8,758 nt of DNA from Anaerolineae bacterium (lineage in GTDB: Bacteria; Chloroflexota; Anaerolineae; UBA4142): positions 1-8,758 of the forward strand of contig DAIDTM010000540.1 of the NCBI GenBank assembly GCA_027457205.1, in the 5' to 3' direction. A program made the translations under genes and the position numbers. Positions 1 to 6,612 of the stretch are shown here, piece after piece. Below the pieces are notes generated by a model, which ran no database searches, had not been told where the DNA came from, and saw only the letters and a list, made by a program, of their open reading frames with translations. Positions within the stretch are counted from its first letter, which is position 1. Each line of letters opens with the position of its first letter.

Positions 1-1654
1 CTGGAAGCGGTGTACCCCAGCCCGCGTGCTCCGCGGCGCTTTTCAGCACTTGGACGGCGCGCGGGTCGTCTAAATGGCGCAGGCGAAACTCCAGCGGATC
101 GATATTGGCAGCGGCAGCCAGCTCGTCCATGAACGATTCATTCGCGAAGGTGTTCGCCGCGCCGCCGAGACTACGCATCGACGATGTCCGGAGCGGCAAA
201 CTCGGCAACCAATGCGCCTTGACGCGTTGATTCGGGATGCGGTAATTGGCCGGCGCGTTTCGATCGCCGCCGCCGAACCAGTCGGGCGGTGTTGGCGGCT
301 GTCCCGATATCAATTGCTCAGCCAGGAGCTGCGCGCCGGCAATGTGCGGCGGCGTCCATACGTCGTACGTCCACGCGATTACGTTGCCCTGCTTGTCCAG
401 ACCACCACGCACCTCCATCTCCATCGCGGGCGCAAACGGTTCCCACGTGAATTCGTCTTCGCGGCTCCACTGCACGCGCACCGGTTTACCCACCGCGCGC
501 GACAGGACTGCTGCGTCCGCGGCGACATCGTTAGAGCCATTCTGCCCATACGAGCCTGCGCCTTCGACAAAAGTCACGCGGACTTGTTCCGGACGCATTT
601 GTAGGAGATCAGCCAGTTCGTCGCGCAGAGGATAGACGCCTCGCGTGCTGCACCAGATCACGGCGCGATCGGGCTGAACATCGGCGACCGCACAGGAGGG
701 ACCGATCGAGGCGTGGGCTTGAAAGGGTTGATGATAGCTCGCCTCGACGCGCGTCGTTGCTTTCCGGAGCGCCGACTTGACCTTGCCCTCTTCGCGCACG
801 GTGTCGTCCGATGTTGTCTGGCGGTGGATGAAAGTGTACAATTCCTCCATCTCTGGCAAGCGCACCGTCTCCCGCCATTCCACTTTCAACTGCTTCGCCG
901 CGCGCGCCACCTGCTCCTCGCGTTCTGCCACCACGCCGATGAAATTGCCGAGGTGGACGACGCGCACGTCCTGAACAGAAGTTTCGTCAATTGAAACAAG
1001 TTCCGCGCCGGGGCTGGGCGGGCGGACGACACGTGCGTGCAACATCCCCGACACTCGCACATTGTGGACGAAACTGGGCGCGGCGGTGAACTTGAGCGGC
1101 AGGTCTACGCGCGGCGTCGGCTTGCCCACGACTCGATATTCCGCCGGCGGCTTGAGCGGCGCTTGGAGCGTGATGGCGCGGTTGAATTGCTTTCCGCCCA
1201 TCAGTTCGGCGTAAGTGATCGTCTGCGCGGGGTGATGGCTGACGGAAATCACGCCATCGCGGACGACCAATTCGTCCAGCGCGGCGTCCAGCCGATTGGA
1301 TGCCATTTCCAAAAGCGCGCGGCGCGCTTCGGCGCTGGCATGCCGCAGCGCGAATCCGCCGAACTTGATCGTCGTGCTGCCCGCCGTAATGCCTTCGTCG
1401 GGCGTGCGCGCGGTATCGCCCATCACCATCCGCACGCGCTCCATCGGCACGTCGAGTTCCTCCGCCACGATTTGCGCGAGCGCGGTCTGCACACCGGTGC
1501 CAGAATCGATTTTGCCGCTAAAGACCGTGACGGTGCCGTCCCGATTGATCGCCAGCCAGTCGTCAACCTGATTTGCTTTTTTGATCGCGCCGGTCTCGCT
1601 CCATGCAGAATCCTCTTCCCAGGATTCATTCCATTCGGATGGTTCGCCTGCCAT
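1..1654 (-). CDS. Molybdopterin-binding large subunit of a two-part molybdenum hydroxylase (xanthine dehydrogenase family, IorB/NicB type), 3' end cut by window
   Basis: My minus-strand translation is open from ATG at 1654 to base 1: 551 residues, with the C-terminus (probably 150-200 residues) outside the window. Family members bind the molybdenum cofactor and hydroxylate N-heterocycles or aldehydes with water-derived oxygen, passing electrons to the [2Fe-2S] partner. Visible motifs are SGKIDSGTGVQTALAQIV (46-63) with MGDT (78-81), the typical start of the Moco-binding part in this subgroup; an HASIGPSCAVAD stretch (314-325); VEGAGSYGQNGSNDVAADAA (363-382) followed by the PVRVQWSRE strand (391-399), a Moco-contact region; and ESFMDELA (506-513). 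The N-terminus shows no twin-arginine or other signal peptide, so the protein should be cytoplasmic. The start lies 5 bp after the small-subunit stop, with GGAAGGAG upstream, so the two are probably translationally coupled. No FAD subunit lies between or upstream. The substrate cannot be told from sequence. Confidence 0.9.
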   Translation of the reverse strand, partial: MAGEPSEWNESWEEDSAWSETGAIKKANQVDDWLAINRDGTVTVFSGKIDSGTGVQTALAQIVAEELDVPMERVRMVMGDTARTPDEGITAGSTTIKFGGFALRHASAEARRALLEMASNRLDAALDELVVRDGVISVSHHPAQTITYAELMGGKQFNRAITLQAPLKPPAEYRVVGKPTPRVDLPLKFTAAPSFVHNVRVSGMLHARVVRPPSPGAELVSIDETSVQDVRVVHLGNFIGVVAEREEQVARAAKQLKVEWRETVRLPEMEELYTFIHRQTTSDDTVREEGKVKSALRKATTRVEASYHQPFQAHASIGPSCAVADVQPDRAVIWCSTRGVYPLRDELADLLQMRPEQVRVTFVEGAGSYGQNGSNDVAADAAVLSRAVGKPVRVQWSREDEFTWEPFAPAMEMEVRGGLDKQGNVIAWTYDVWTPPHIAGAQLLAEQLISGQPPTPPDWFGGGDRNAPANYRIPNQRVKAHWLPSLPLRTSSMRSLGGAANTFANESFMDELAAAANIDPLEFRLRHLDDPRAVQVLKSAAEHAGWGTPLP

Positions 1655-1659
1655 TGGGG

Positions 1660-2139
1660 TCACGCTCCTTCCTGCTCGAACAGCTCAGCGGCGCGCTTGA
1701 CGGCGCGGAGAATGCGGAGGTGCGCGCCGCAGCGACACAGATTGCCGTCGAGCGCTTGGCGAATCTGTTCGTCGGTTGGATGCGGATTCTTCCACAGCAG
1801 CGCGGCAGTCGCCATAATCATGCCGCTGCTGCAATAGCCGCACTGCGCGGCTTGCTCCTCGATGAACGCGCGCTGCACCGGATGCAATTCCCCATCGGTC
1901 ATCAATCCTTCCAACGTGGTAATGGCTCCGCCGGTCGCGTCCGAGACGGGCATCTTGCACGACTGCACCGGTTTGGAACCCAGCAGGACGGTGCACGCGC
2001 CGCATTGCTCCGATCCGCAACCGAAGAGAGGACCATTCAAGCCCAGCTCGTTGCGTAGAACGTAAAGCAGGGGCGTGTCAGGCATCGCTTGGACGCGATG
2101 TTGTTTGCCATTAACCGTAATCGTCAATTCACTTGCCAT
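1660..2139 (-). CDS. [2Fe-2S] small subunit of molybdenum hydroxylase (IorA/NicA/CoxS-like)
   Basis: Electron-transfer subunit carrying two [2Fe-2S] clusters between the molybdenum site and an external acceptor. Counting from an upstream ATG at 2160 (166 residues), the plant-ferredoxin cluster ligands are Cys48, Cys53, Cys56 and Cys68 (CGSEQCGACTVLL). The second, helical-domain cluster ligands are Cys107, Cys110, Cys142 and Cys144 (QCGYCSSGM and NLCRCGAHLRI). All eight are present and the length is normal. I prefer the internal ATG at 2139 (159 residues, starting MASELTITVNGKQ) because GAGG sits 9 bases before it, whereas the 2160 ATG has AAAGG directly abutting it with no spacing. The large subunit follows 5 bp after the stop. 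The acyl-CoA dehydrogenase ends 94 bp upstream with no T-tailed hairpin between, so co-transcription is likely. Confidence 0.93.
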   Translation of the reverse strand: MASELTITVNGKQHRVQAMPDTPLLYVLRNELGLNGPLFGCGSEQCGACTVLLGSKPVQSCKMPVSDATGGAITTLEGLMTDGELHPVQRAFIEEQAAQCGYCSSGMIMATAALLWKNPHPTDEQIRQALDGNLCRCGAHLRILRAVKRAAELFEQEGA

Positions 2140-2233
2140 AGTTTGTTGCCTCGACTCCATCCTTTCAGTTACCCGTGTCAGGAAACTGGTTGTGATCAGT
2201 GAAACCCTTCGCCTCTCGATCAGCCCGGCGGCT

Positions 2234-3373
2234 TTAGCGCAACAATTCGTTCGCGATGACCAAGCGTTGGATTTGATTTGTGCCTTCGTAAATCTGATGC
2301 AACTTGGCGTCGCGCATATATTTTTCGACGGGGTAATCTTTCATATACCCATAGCCACCCAGGACTTGGACCGCGTCCGTCGAGACCTGCATCGCCGTAT
2401 CGCCGGCAAAGCATTTGGCAATCGCCGATTCTTTGGTGTTGCGCAAACCTTGATCGTGGCGATAGGCGGCTTGCCAGACCAACAGGCGCGCCGCTTCGAC
2501 TCGCATCGCCATATCCGCCAGCATAAACTGGATGCCTTGCAGCTCGGCGATGGGTTTGCCGAACTGCACGCGCTGTTTGGCATACGCCACCGCCGCTTCC
2601 AGCGACGCGCGCGCAATGCCCACTGCCGCCGCACCCACGCCCGCCCGCGAATCGTCGAGCGTCATCATCGCAATCTTGAATCCATCGCGACCCTTGCCAA
2701 GCCGATAGCGCGCCGGCACACGTACGTTCTCAAAGATGACTTCGCGCGTGTCGGCGGCGCGTTGTCCCATCTTGTCTTCTTTCTTGCCGTGCGAAACGCC
2801 GGGCGTGTTCGCCGGCACCATAAAACACGAGATGCCCCGGTGTCCCGCCGTTAAATCCTCGCTCGCAAAGACCGAATAAAGACTCGCCACGCCGCCGTTG
2901 GTGATGAAATGCTTGGTGCCGTTGATGACGAACTCGTCGCCATCGCGCGTCGCGGTGGAACGCATCGATGCCGCGTCCGAGCCAGCCCCAGGTTCGGTCA
3001 GACAAAACGCCGCTAGATGCGGCGCCGCGCAGTGCTTGGGGAGCAATTCCTTTTTCAATTCCGGACTGCCGGCGATCAAGAGCGGGGTCAAGCCCAGATG
3101 ATTCGCCCCGAGATAGGAGGCGACGCCGGCGCACGCCGCCCCCAGTTCTTCCGCGACGACGCATCCTTCCAGACTGCTCAATCCGCCGCCGCCGTACTCT
3201 TCTGGAACCACGCTGTGGAGCAATCCGATCTCAAAGTACTTGTCCACGATGGCTTGCGAGAATTTCTGTTCGCGATCGAGTTCAACGGCAACCGGCGCAA
3301 TCTCGCGCTGTGCGAAATCGCGCGCCAAGTCGCGCAGTCGTTGTTGCTCTTCCGTCAAATTGAAATCCACCAC
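2234..3373 (-). CDS. Acyl-CoA dehydrogenase (FAD-dependent, short/medium- or branched-chain type)
   Basis: Soluble flavoenzyme that makes a 2,3-double bond in an acyl-CoA and hands electrons to electron-transferring flavoprotein. Numbering from GTG 3373 (379 residues, normal length): an N-terminal helical domain opens with MVDFNLTEEQQ; the middle beta domain has CLTEPGAGSDA (124-134), the FAD/substrate signature; the C-terminal helical domain has QRVQFGKP (267-274), LGGYGY (338-343) and IYEGTNQIQRL, whose Glu363 aligns with the catalytic base of MCAD-type enzymes. The longest open frame starts at TTG 3391, but GGAGG (3388-3384) lies just inside that extension and is spaced 10 bases from GTG 3373, so that GTG is the better start. 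The ligase lies 144 bp upstream on the same strand. Chain-length preference is not readable from sequence alone. Confidence 0.93.
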   Translation of the reverse strand: MVDFNLTEEQQRLRDLARDFAQREIAPVAVELDREQKFSQAIVDKYFEIGLLHSVVPEEYGGGGLSSLEGCVVAEELGAACAGVASYLGANHLGLTPLLIAGSPELKKELLPKHCAAPHLAAFCLTEPGAGSDAASMRSTATRDGDEFVINGTKHFITNGGVASLYSVFASEDLTAGHRGISCFMVPANTPGVSHGKKEDKMGQRAADTREVIFENVRVPARYRLGKGRDGFKIAMMTLDDSRAGVGAAAVGIARASLEAAVAYAKQRVQFGKPIAELQGIQFMLADMAMRVEAARLLVWQAAYRHDQGLRNTKESAIAKCFAGDTAMQVSTDAVQVLGGYGYMKDYPVEKYMRDAKLHQIYEGTNQIQRLVIANELLR

Positions 3374-3517
3374 TTTTCTTTGACCTCCCAAAGATTCCCG
3401 TGACTTTCCGGTCGCCGGCGCGACGCCCGGAGAGTCTATCTACTTTGCCAATGTCACATTCAGTTTTTTGCCACAGAAACTCGATCACCGCATGGGCGGA
3501 TGTCAGCCGAGCAGCGC

Positions 3518-5239
3518 TTATGGGCTGGAGGTTTTTTGTGTGGCTTGCGCTTTTGCCTGATCCTCCGCGACCAGCTGTCGTCGCAAGATTTTGCCGACCA
3601 TCGTCTTGGGCAGCGCGTCGCGGAACTCGACGATCTTGGGCGCTTTGTACGCCGCGAGGCGTTCGCGACAGAACGCAATGATGTCTTCGGGCGTCGCGGT
3701 CTGCCCCGGCTTGAGGACGACGTACGCCTTGACCGCCTCGCCGCGGTACGCATCGGCGACGCCGGCGACGGCGGCTTCCAAGATCTGGGGATGTTGGTAC
3801 AGGACTTCTTCCACATCGCGCGGGTAGATGTTGTAACCGCCCGCGATGATCATATCTTTCTTGCGGTCCACGATCCGGAAATAGCCGTCCTGATCCATCA
3901 CGGCGATATCGCCGGTGTAGAGCCAGCCATTGCGAAGCGCGAGGCGCGTTTCGTCGGGCTTGTTCCAATAACCCTTCATCACTTGCGGACCCATGACGAT
4001 CAATTCGCCCGGCTCGCCCGGCGGCAATTCCTTTTCGCCCGTGTCAATATCAACAATTTTCGCGTCGGTATCCGGGAACGGCACGCCAATCGTTCCGATG
4101 CGATTATCGCCGAAGAGCGGATTGTCGTGCGTGACCGGCGTCGCTTCGGAGAGTCCGTACCCTTCGATGAGACGCGCGCCGGTTAATGCCTGGAACTTGG
4201 TCTGCACCTCGACTGGCAACGGCGCTGCGCCGCTCAGGCACGCTTTGATGCATCGGATGTTGTACTTGCTCAGTTCGGGATAGTGGATGACGGCGGTGTA
4301 CATCGTCGGAACGCCGGGGAAAAACGTTGGCTGGTGACGATCGATCGTTTTGAGCAGATGCTCGAGGTTGCGCGGGTCGGGAATGAGGATCATCGGCATC
4401 TTTTGGAGGATCGCGTTGTTCATACACACCGTCATCGCGTACGAGTGATAGAGCGGCAGCGCGACGATGGTGGCGTCCGGCGGATCCTTCGGCACGTTGG
4501 CGACCCATTCCTTGCACTGGAATGCATTCACGACCACGTTCTTGTGCGTGATCTCGGCGGCTTTGGGAACGCCGGTGGTCCCGCCGGTGTACAGCAGCAC
4601 CGCGGTGTCTTCCATTTTCACCGGCGCGTTGGGCGGAGCGGCAGACGCGCGCGCGATGATGTCTTGGAACCAATGCTCGTCCGCGCCGATGGTCACGCGA
4701 TGCCCATCTTTTTCTTCGACGAATTGTTCAAAGACCGCTTTGAGTCGCGGCGGATAGTACTCTTTGATGCTTGTCACGATGACGTTCTTGAGTTTGGTGT
4801 TGGGGCGCACCGTCCGCACGTAGGGATACAAGCGCGAGAGGCAAATGATCGTCTCCGCGCCGGAATCGTTGAGTTGAAATTCCAATTCGCGGGGGACGTA
4901 CATCGGATTGTTCGGCGCAACGATCGCACCCAGTCTCAGGGTCGCGTAATAGGAGATGATGTACTGGGGACAGTTTGGCAAATAAAGCGCCACGCGGTCG
5001 CCTGGCTTGACGCCCAGCGCGGCGAGCGCGTTCGCCAATCGATTGACCAGATCGTTCAACTCACCGTACGAGAGTTGGGCGTCCAACAGCGTATCTTGGA
5101 CGACTCCGCCGAAAATCGTCGCGGCGACATTCGGCGACTCGCGCGCGGCGTCGTCGAGGAACGCGTGCATCGGGCGCGCGGGATAATCAATGTGCGCGCG
5201 GACGCCAGGTTCGTAATACTTGAGCCAGGGCTTGTCCAT
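3518..5239 (-). CDS. Long-chain-fatty-acid-CoA ligase-like AMP-binding enzyme (FadD-like)
   Basis: Adenylate-forming enzyme that activates a carboxylic acid to its acyl-AMP and then to the CoA thioester, the entry step of beta-oxidation. From ATG 5239 the product is 573 residues. Motifs in order: LLYTGGTTGVPK (215-226), the ATP phosphate loop; GYGLSEATP (360-368), adenine/acyl site; YTGD (441-444), whose Asp contacts the ribose; VDRKKD (457-462), the hinge between the large and small domains; and PKTMVGKILRR with Lys550, the adenylation lysine. The residue after the phosphate-loop lysine is Ala where Gly is usual. A lysine/glutamine-rich tail ends the protein. The start is set by AAGGAGG just upstream of ATG 5239; the frame stays open to ATG 5290, but that extension is low-complexity and overlaps a 5'-leader hairpin. 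Next to an acyl-CoA dehydrogenase, fatty-acid or related acid activation is the natural reading. Aromatic or branched substrates are possible. Confidence 0.92.
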   Translation of the reverse strand: MDKPWLKYYEPGVRAHIDYPARPMHAFLDDAARESPNVAATIFGGVVQDTLLDAQLSYGELNDLVNRLANALAALGVKPGDRVALYLPNCPQYIISYYATLRLGAIVAPNNPMYVPRELEFQLNDSGAETIICLSRLYPYVRTVRPNTKLKNVIVTSIKEYYPPRLKAVFEQFVEEKDGHRVTIGADEHWFQDIIARASAAPPNAPVKMEDTAVLLYTGGTTGVPKAAEITHKNVVVNAFQCKEWVANVPKDPPDATIVALPLYHSYAMTVCMNNAILQKMPMILIPDPRNLEHLLKTIDRHQPTFFPGVPTMYTAVIHYPELSKYNIRCIKACLSGAAPLPVEVQTKFQALTGARLIEGYGLSEATPVTHDNPLFGDNRIGTIGVPFPDTDAKIVDIDTGEKELPPGEPGELIVMGPQVMKGYWNKPDETRLALRNGWLYTGDIAVMDQDGYFRIVDRKKDMIIAGGYNIYPRDVEEVLYQHPQILEAAVAGVADAYRGEAVKAYVVLKPGQTATPEDIIAFCRERLAAYKAPKIVEFRDALPKTMVGKILRRQLVAEDQAKAQATQKTSSP

Positions 5240-5260
5240 TTTGCCTCCTTGCATAAATAG

Positions 5261-5276
5261 CGGCGGTTCGCCGCCG
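5261..5276 (-). promoter_or_regulatory. GC hairpin in the ligase 5' leader
   Basis: CGGCGG and CCGCCG pair perfectly around a 4-base loop. It sits between the predicted transcription start (about 5309) and the AAGGAGG ribosome-binding site of the ligase, ending about 10 bases before that site. It may tune translation initiation or protect the mRNA. This is inferred from position only. Confidence 0.35.
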
Positions 5277-5315
5277 GGTGGAAACACCACGACTTGTGCG
5301 GCAAGTGTTGTCCCC

Positions 5316-5344
5316 AGTATACACCCGAATCGCTGCGCTGTGTA
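5316..5344 (-). promoter_or_regulatory. Predicted sigma70-type promoter for the ligase/dehydrogenase/hydroxylase run
   Basis: On the minus strand, TACACA (5344-5339, 4 of 6 to the -35 consensus) and TATACT (5321-5316, 5 of 6 to the -10 consensus) are 17 bases apart. Transcription would start near 5309, giving a leader of about 70 bases before ATG 5239. A short dyad, ACTTG (5292-5296) and CAAGT (5302-5306), lies just downstream of that start and could be an operator. Confidence 0.5.
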
Positions 5345-5386
5345 TCCTTCGTTGGGGGATTTTTGCCGATTGAGGGATTACCAAGT

Positions 5387-5414
5387 TTGACAACTTACCC
5401 AACGGAGTTACAAT
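5387..5414 (+). promoter_or_regulatory. Strong predicted sigma70-type promoter for the lipoprotein gene
   Basis: TTGACA (5387-5392, perfect -35) and TACAAT (5409-5414, 5 of 6 to the -10) are 16 bases apart. Start of transcription would be near 5421, leaving an unusually long leader of about 168 bases before ATG 5589. The promoter overlaps the inverted repeat described separately. Confidence 0.6.
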
Positions 5415-5433
5415 TCGAGTGGTTGGGTAAGTT
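5392..5433. repeat. Perfect 12-bp inverted repeat bracketing the plus-strand promoter
   Basis: AACTTACCCAAC (5392-5403) and its exact reverse complement GTTGGGTAAGTT (5422-5433) are separated by 18 bp. The left arm lies in the -35/-10 spacer and the right arm covers the predicted transcription start. A smaller dyad, AAGTT (5383-5387) and AACTT (5392-5396), overlaps the left arm and surrounds the -35. There is no T-run after it, so it does not look like a terminator. An operator for a dimeric regulator is the simplest reading. Confidence 0.6.
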
Positions 5434-5588
5434 TAAGCGATGGAATAGTTCGGCGCGATTCTGAAAACGCAGAAATGGTCGCGCGCGAACTGTACGAAAT
5501 GGCGTGGGCATCCGCAAGCTGAGTGTGAATAATCGGACGCGCGCCATCGTGCAGTCACAAGCATTGAAACTTGTCTAAAGGAGAAACC

Positions 5589-6251
5589 ATGCCAAGTACG
5601 AATCCCGCACGACAGCAGTTGCGCTTCTCGCTGATCGTTTTGATCGTTCTGATGGCAGTGCTCGCGTTGAGCGCGTGTAATGCGTCCCCGGCGACGAATG
5701 CTGCCACGCCAACATCCCTCGCGACGCCCACTACTTTGGGATCGACGCCAACCGTCGCGCCGATCCAAACGGAGACCGCCGCGCCTTCGGCGACGGCAGC
5801 CGACACGTCTACACCCAGCGCGACGGCGACAGCCACCAAACGCGCGGCTTCCGTTGCATCGCGCACGCGTCCGATACCCACACCTACAATACCGCCAGGT
5901 GTTTTCGTCACCGCGATCAAGATCGATCCAACGCCAGCGAAATCGAATGAGCCACCGCAGTTCACCGTCACATTTCTCAATACGACCGGCAAGCCGCAGA
6001 CGTACCGCTGGTTCGTCAAAATCTACGCGCCCAATCAACCTCAGTCGTTCGGCGAAACGTCGCGTGAGGACAGCGCCATCGCGCCCAACACCTCGCAATT
6101 GAAATCAACATCCGATTGGAAAACGACCACGGTGCTGGAGTGTATGCCATTGATCGCCCGCGTGTTTTGGGTGGATCAGAACAATCAAGTGATCGAGTTC
6201 ATGAAACTCAACGGGAGCAGTCCCGCCACGGGATTTAACGTCTGTCCGTGA
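5589..6251 (+). CDS. Secreted lipoprotein with Thr/Pro-rich linker and unassigned C-terminal domain
   Basis: Predicted 220-residue exported lipoprotein of unknown function. The signal peptide has a short basic N-region (Arg8, Arg12), a hydrophobic core (residues 14-27) and a lipobox LSAC with the lipidation cysteine at 30. Residues 31 to about 95 are a low-complexity Ala/Thr/Ser/Pro linker ending PIPTPTIPPG. Residues from about 96 form a globular part with alternating strands (QFTVTFLNTTGKPQTYRWFV is one stretch), suggesting a beta-sandwich, possibly immunoglobulin-like; I do not recognise the family. Two cysteines occur in this part (in LECMP and the C-terminal NVCP) and could form a disulphide. 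The start at ATG 5589 is set by AAAGGAG 6 bases upstream; a TTG at 5571 in the same frame has no such site. The gene is divergent from the ligase run. It likely sits at the outer face of the cytoplasmic membrane. Confidence 0.85.
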   Translation: MPSTNPARQQLRFSLIVLIVLMAVLALSACNASPATNAATPTSLATPTTLGSTPTVAPIQTETAAPSATAADTSTPSATATATKRAASVASRTRPIPTPTIPPGVFVTAIKIDPTPAKSNEPPQFTVTFLNTTGKPQTYRWFVKIYAPNQPQSFGETSREDSAIAPNTSQLKSTSDWKTTTVLECMPLIARVFWVDQNNQVIEFMKLNGSSPATGFNVCP

Positions 6252-6583
6252 CAAGGCGCATATGCGCCGCGCTTCGTGATGTGTCGAATGCAGCTTGCAT
6301 AACGCTTATGACTCGCGGCGCGCGATCGCTTCTCCGTGCTCCAGCGACGCGCCGGCGCGCTGATGGGTGCTTCAGTTGCAAACTATCCATCTAGCAGTCT
6401 GTCGGAGAAGAGTGTAACGACGTTCTCACCGACAAAATAAGAACTGTTTACCAATCTCCGTCTGCAATTTGTAGGCCATCCTTACGTGCGGGCTGGCGCG
6501 GCGGTGGGCTTGGGCGATATCGACCTCCGCGCTGGCACAGCTTTCATCGGATTGTCGAAGTCGAACTCCTTGCTGGCTCACGT
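6252..6583. other. Gene-free stretch between lipoprotein and IS element
   Basis: I find no convincing gene here. It holds a perfect 14-bp palindrome at 6255-6268 (GGCGCATATGCGCC, 3 bp after the lipoprotein stop), a stem-loop at 6400-6434 (TGTCGG pairs with CCGACA, with partial pairing inside), and from about 6450 a plus-strand frame of some 35 residues with no start that runs into the IS end. Neither hairpin has a clear T-tail. The last part may be a remnant of a gene broken before or by the IS insertion. Confidence 0.5.
6255..6268 (+). terminator. Palindrome just after the lipoprotein stop, possible weak terminator
   Basis: GGCGCATATGCGCC is perfectly self-complementary and begins 3 bp after the TGA of the lipoprotein. 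There is no T-run behind it and no loop unless the central AT pairs open, so it would be a weak intrinsic terminator at best. It could equally be an mRNA 3'-end stabilising hairpin. Confidence 0.25.
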
Positions 6584-6612
6584 AAGAGCCTATCCCAAAA
6601 ATCGAGTGGTGA
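6584..6612. repeat. IS terminal inverted repeat (transposase 3' side)
   Basis: The first 20 bases are the exact reverse complement of 7517-7536. After three mismatches in four bases, GGTGA matches again, for 26 of 29 positions in total. The transposase stop codon is within it. Confidence 0.92.

Noticed and set aside
74..1837. Several plus-strand open frames opposite the molybdenum hydroxylase large subunit
   Set aside because: They are antisense shadows. The minus strand over the same bases encodes a clear Moco-binding protein with family motifs, and the plus frames have Arg/His-rich, motif-free products.
4283..5260. Long plus-strand open frame of 325 codons opposite the ligase gene
   Set aside because: Antisense shadow in GC-rich DNA. 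The minus strand encodes a full AMP-binding enzyme with all core motifs.
5433..6098. Minus-strand open frame opposite the lipoprotein
   Set aside because: Its product is Arg/Gly-rich low complexity mirroring the Thr/Pro linker. The plus strand has a proper ribosome-binding site, signal peptide and lipobox.
6450..6583. Resemblance of FVGHPYVRAG to the N-terminal GNPFVDAG-like motif of some type I CRISPR Cas8 proteins
   Set aside because: Only about ten residues are comparable, the Asp is absent, and no CRISPR repeats or other cas genes are in the window.
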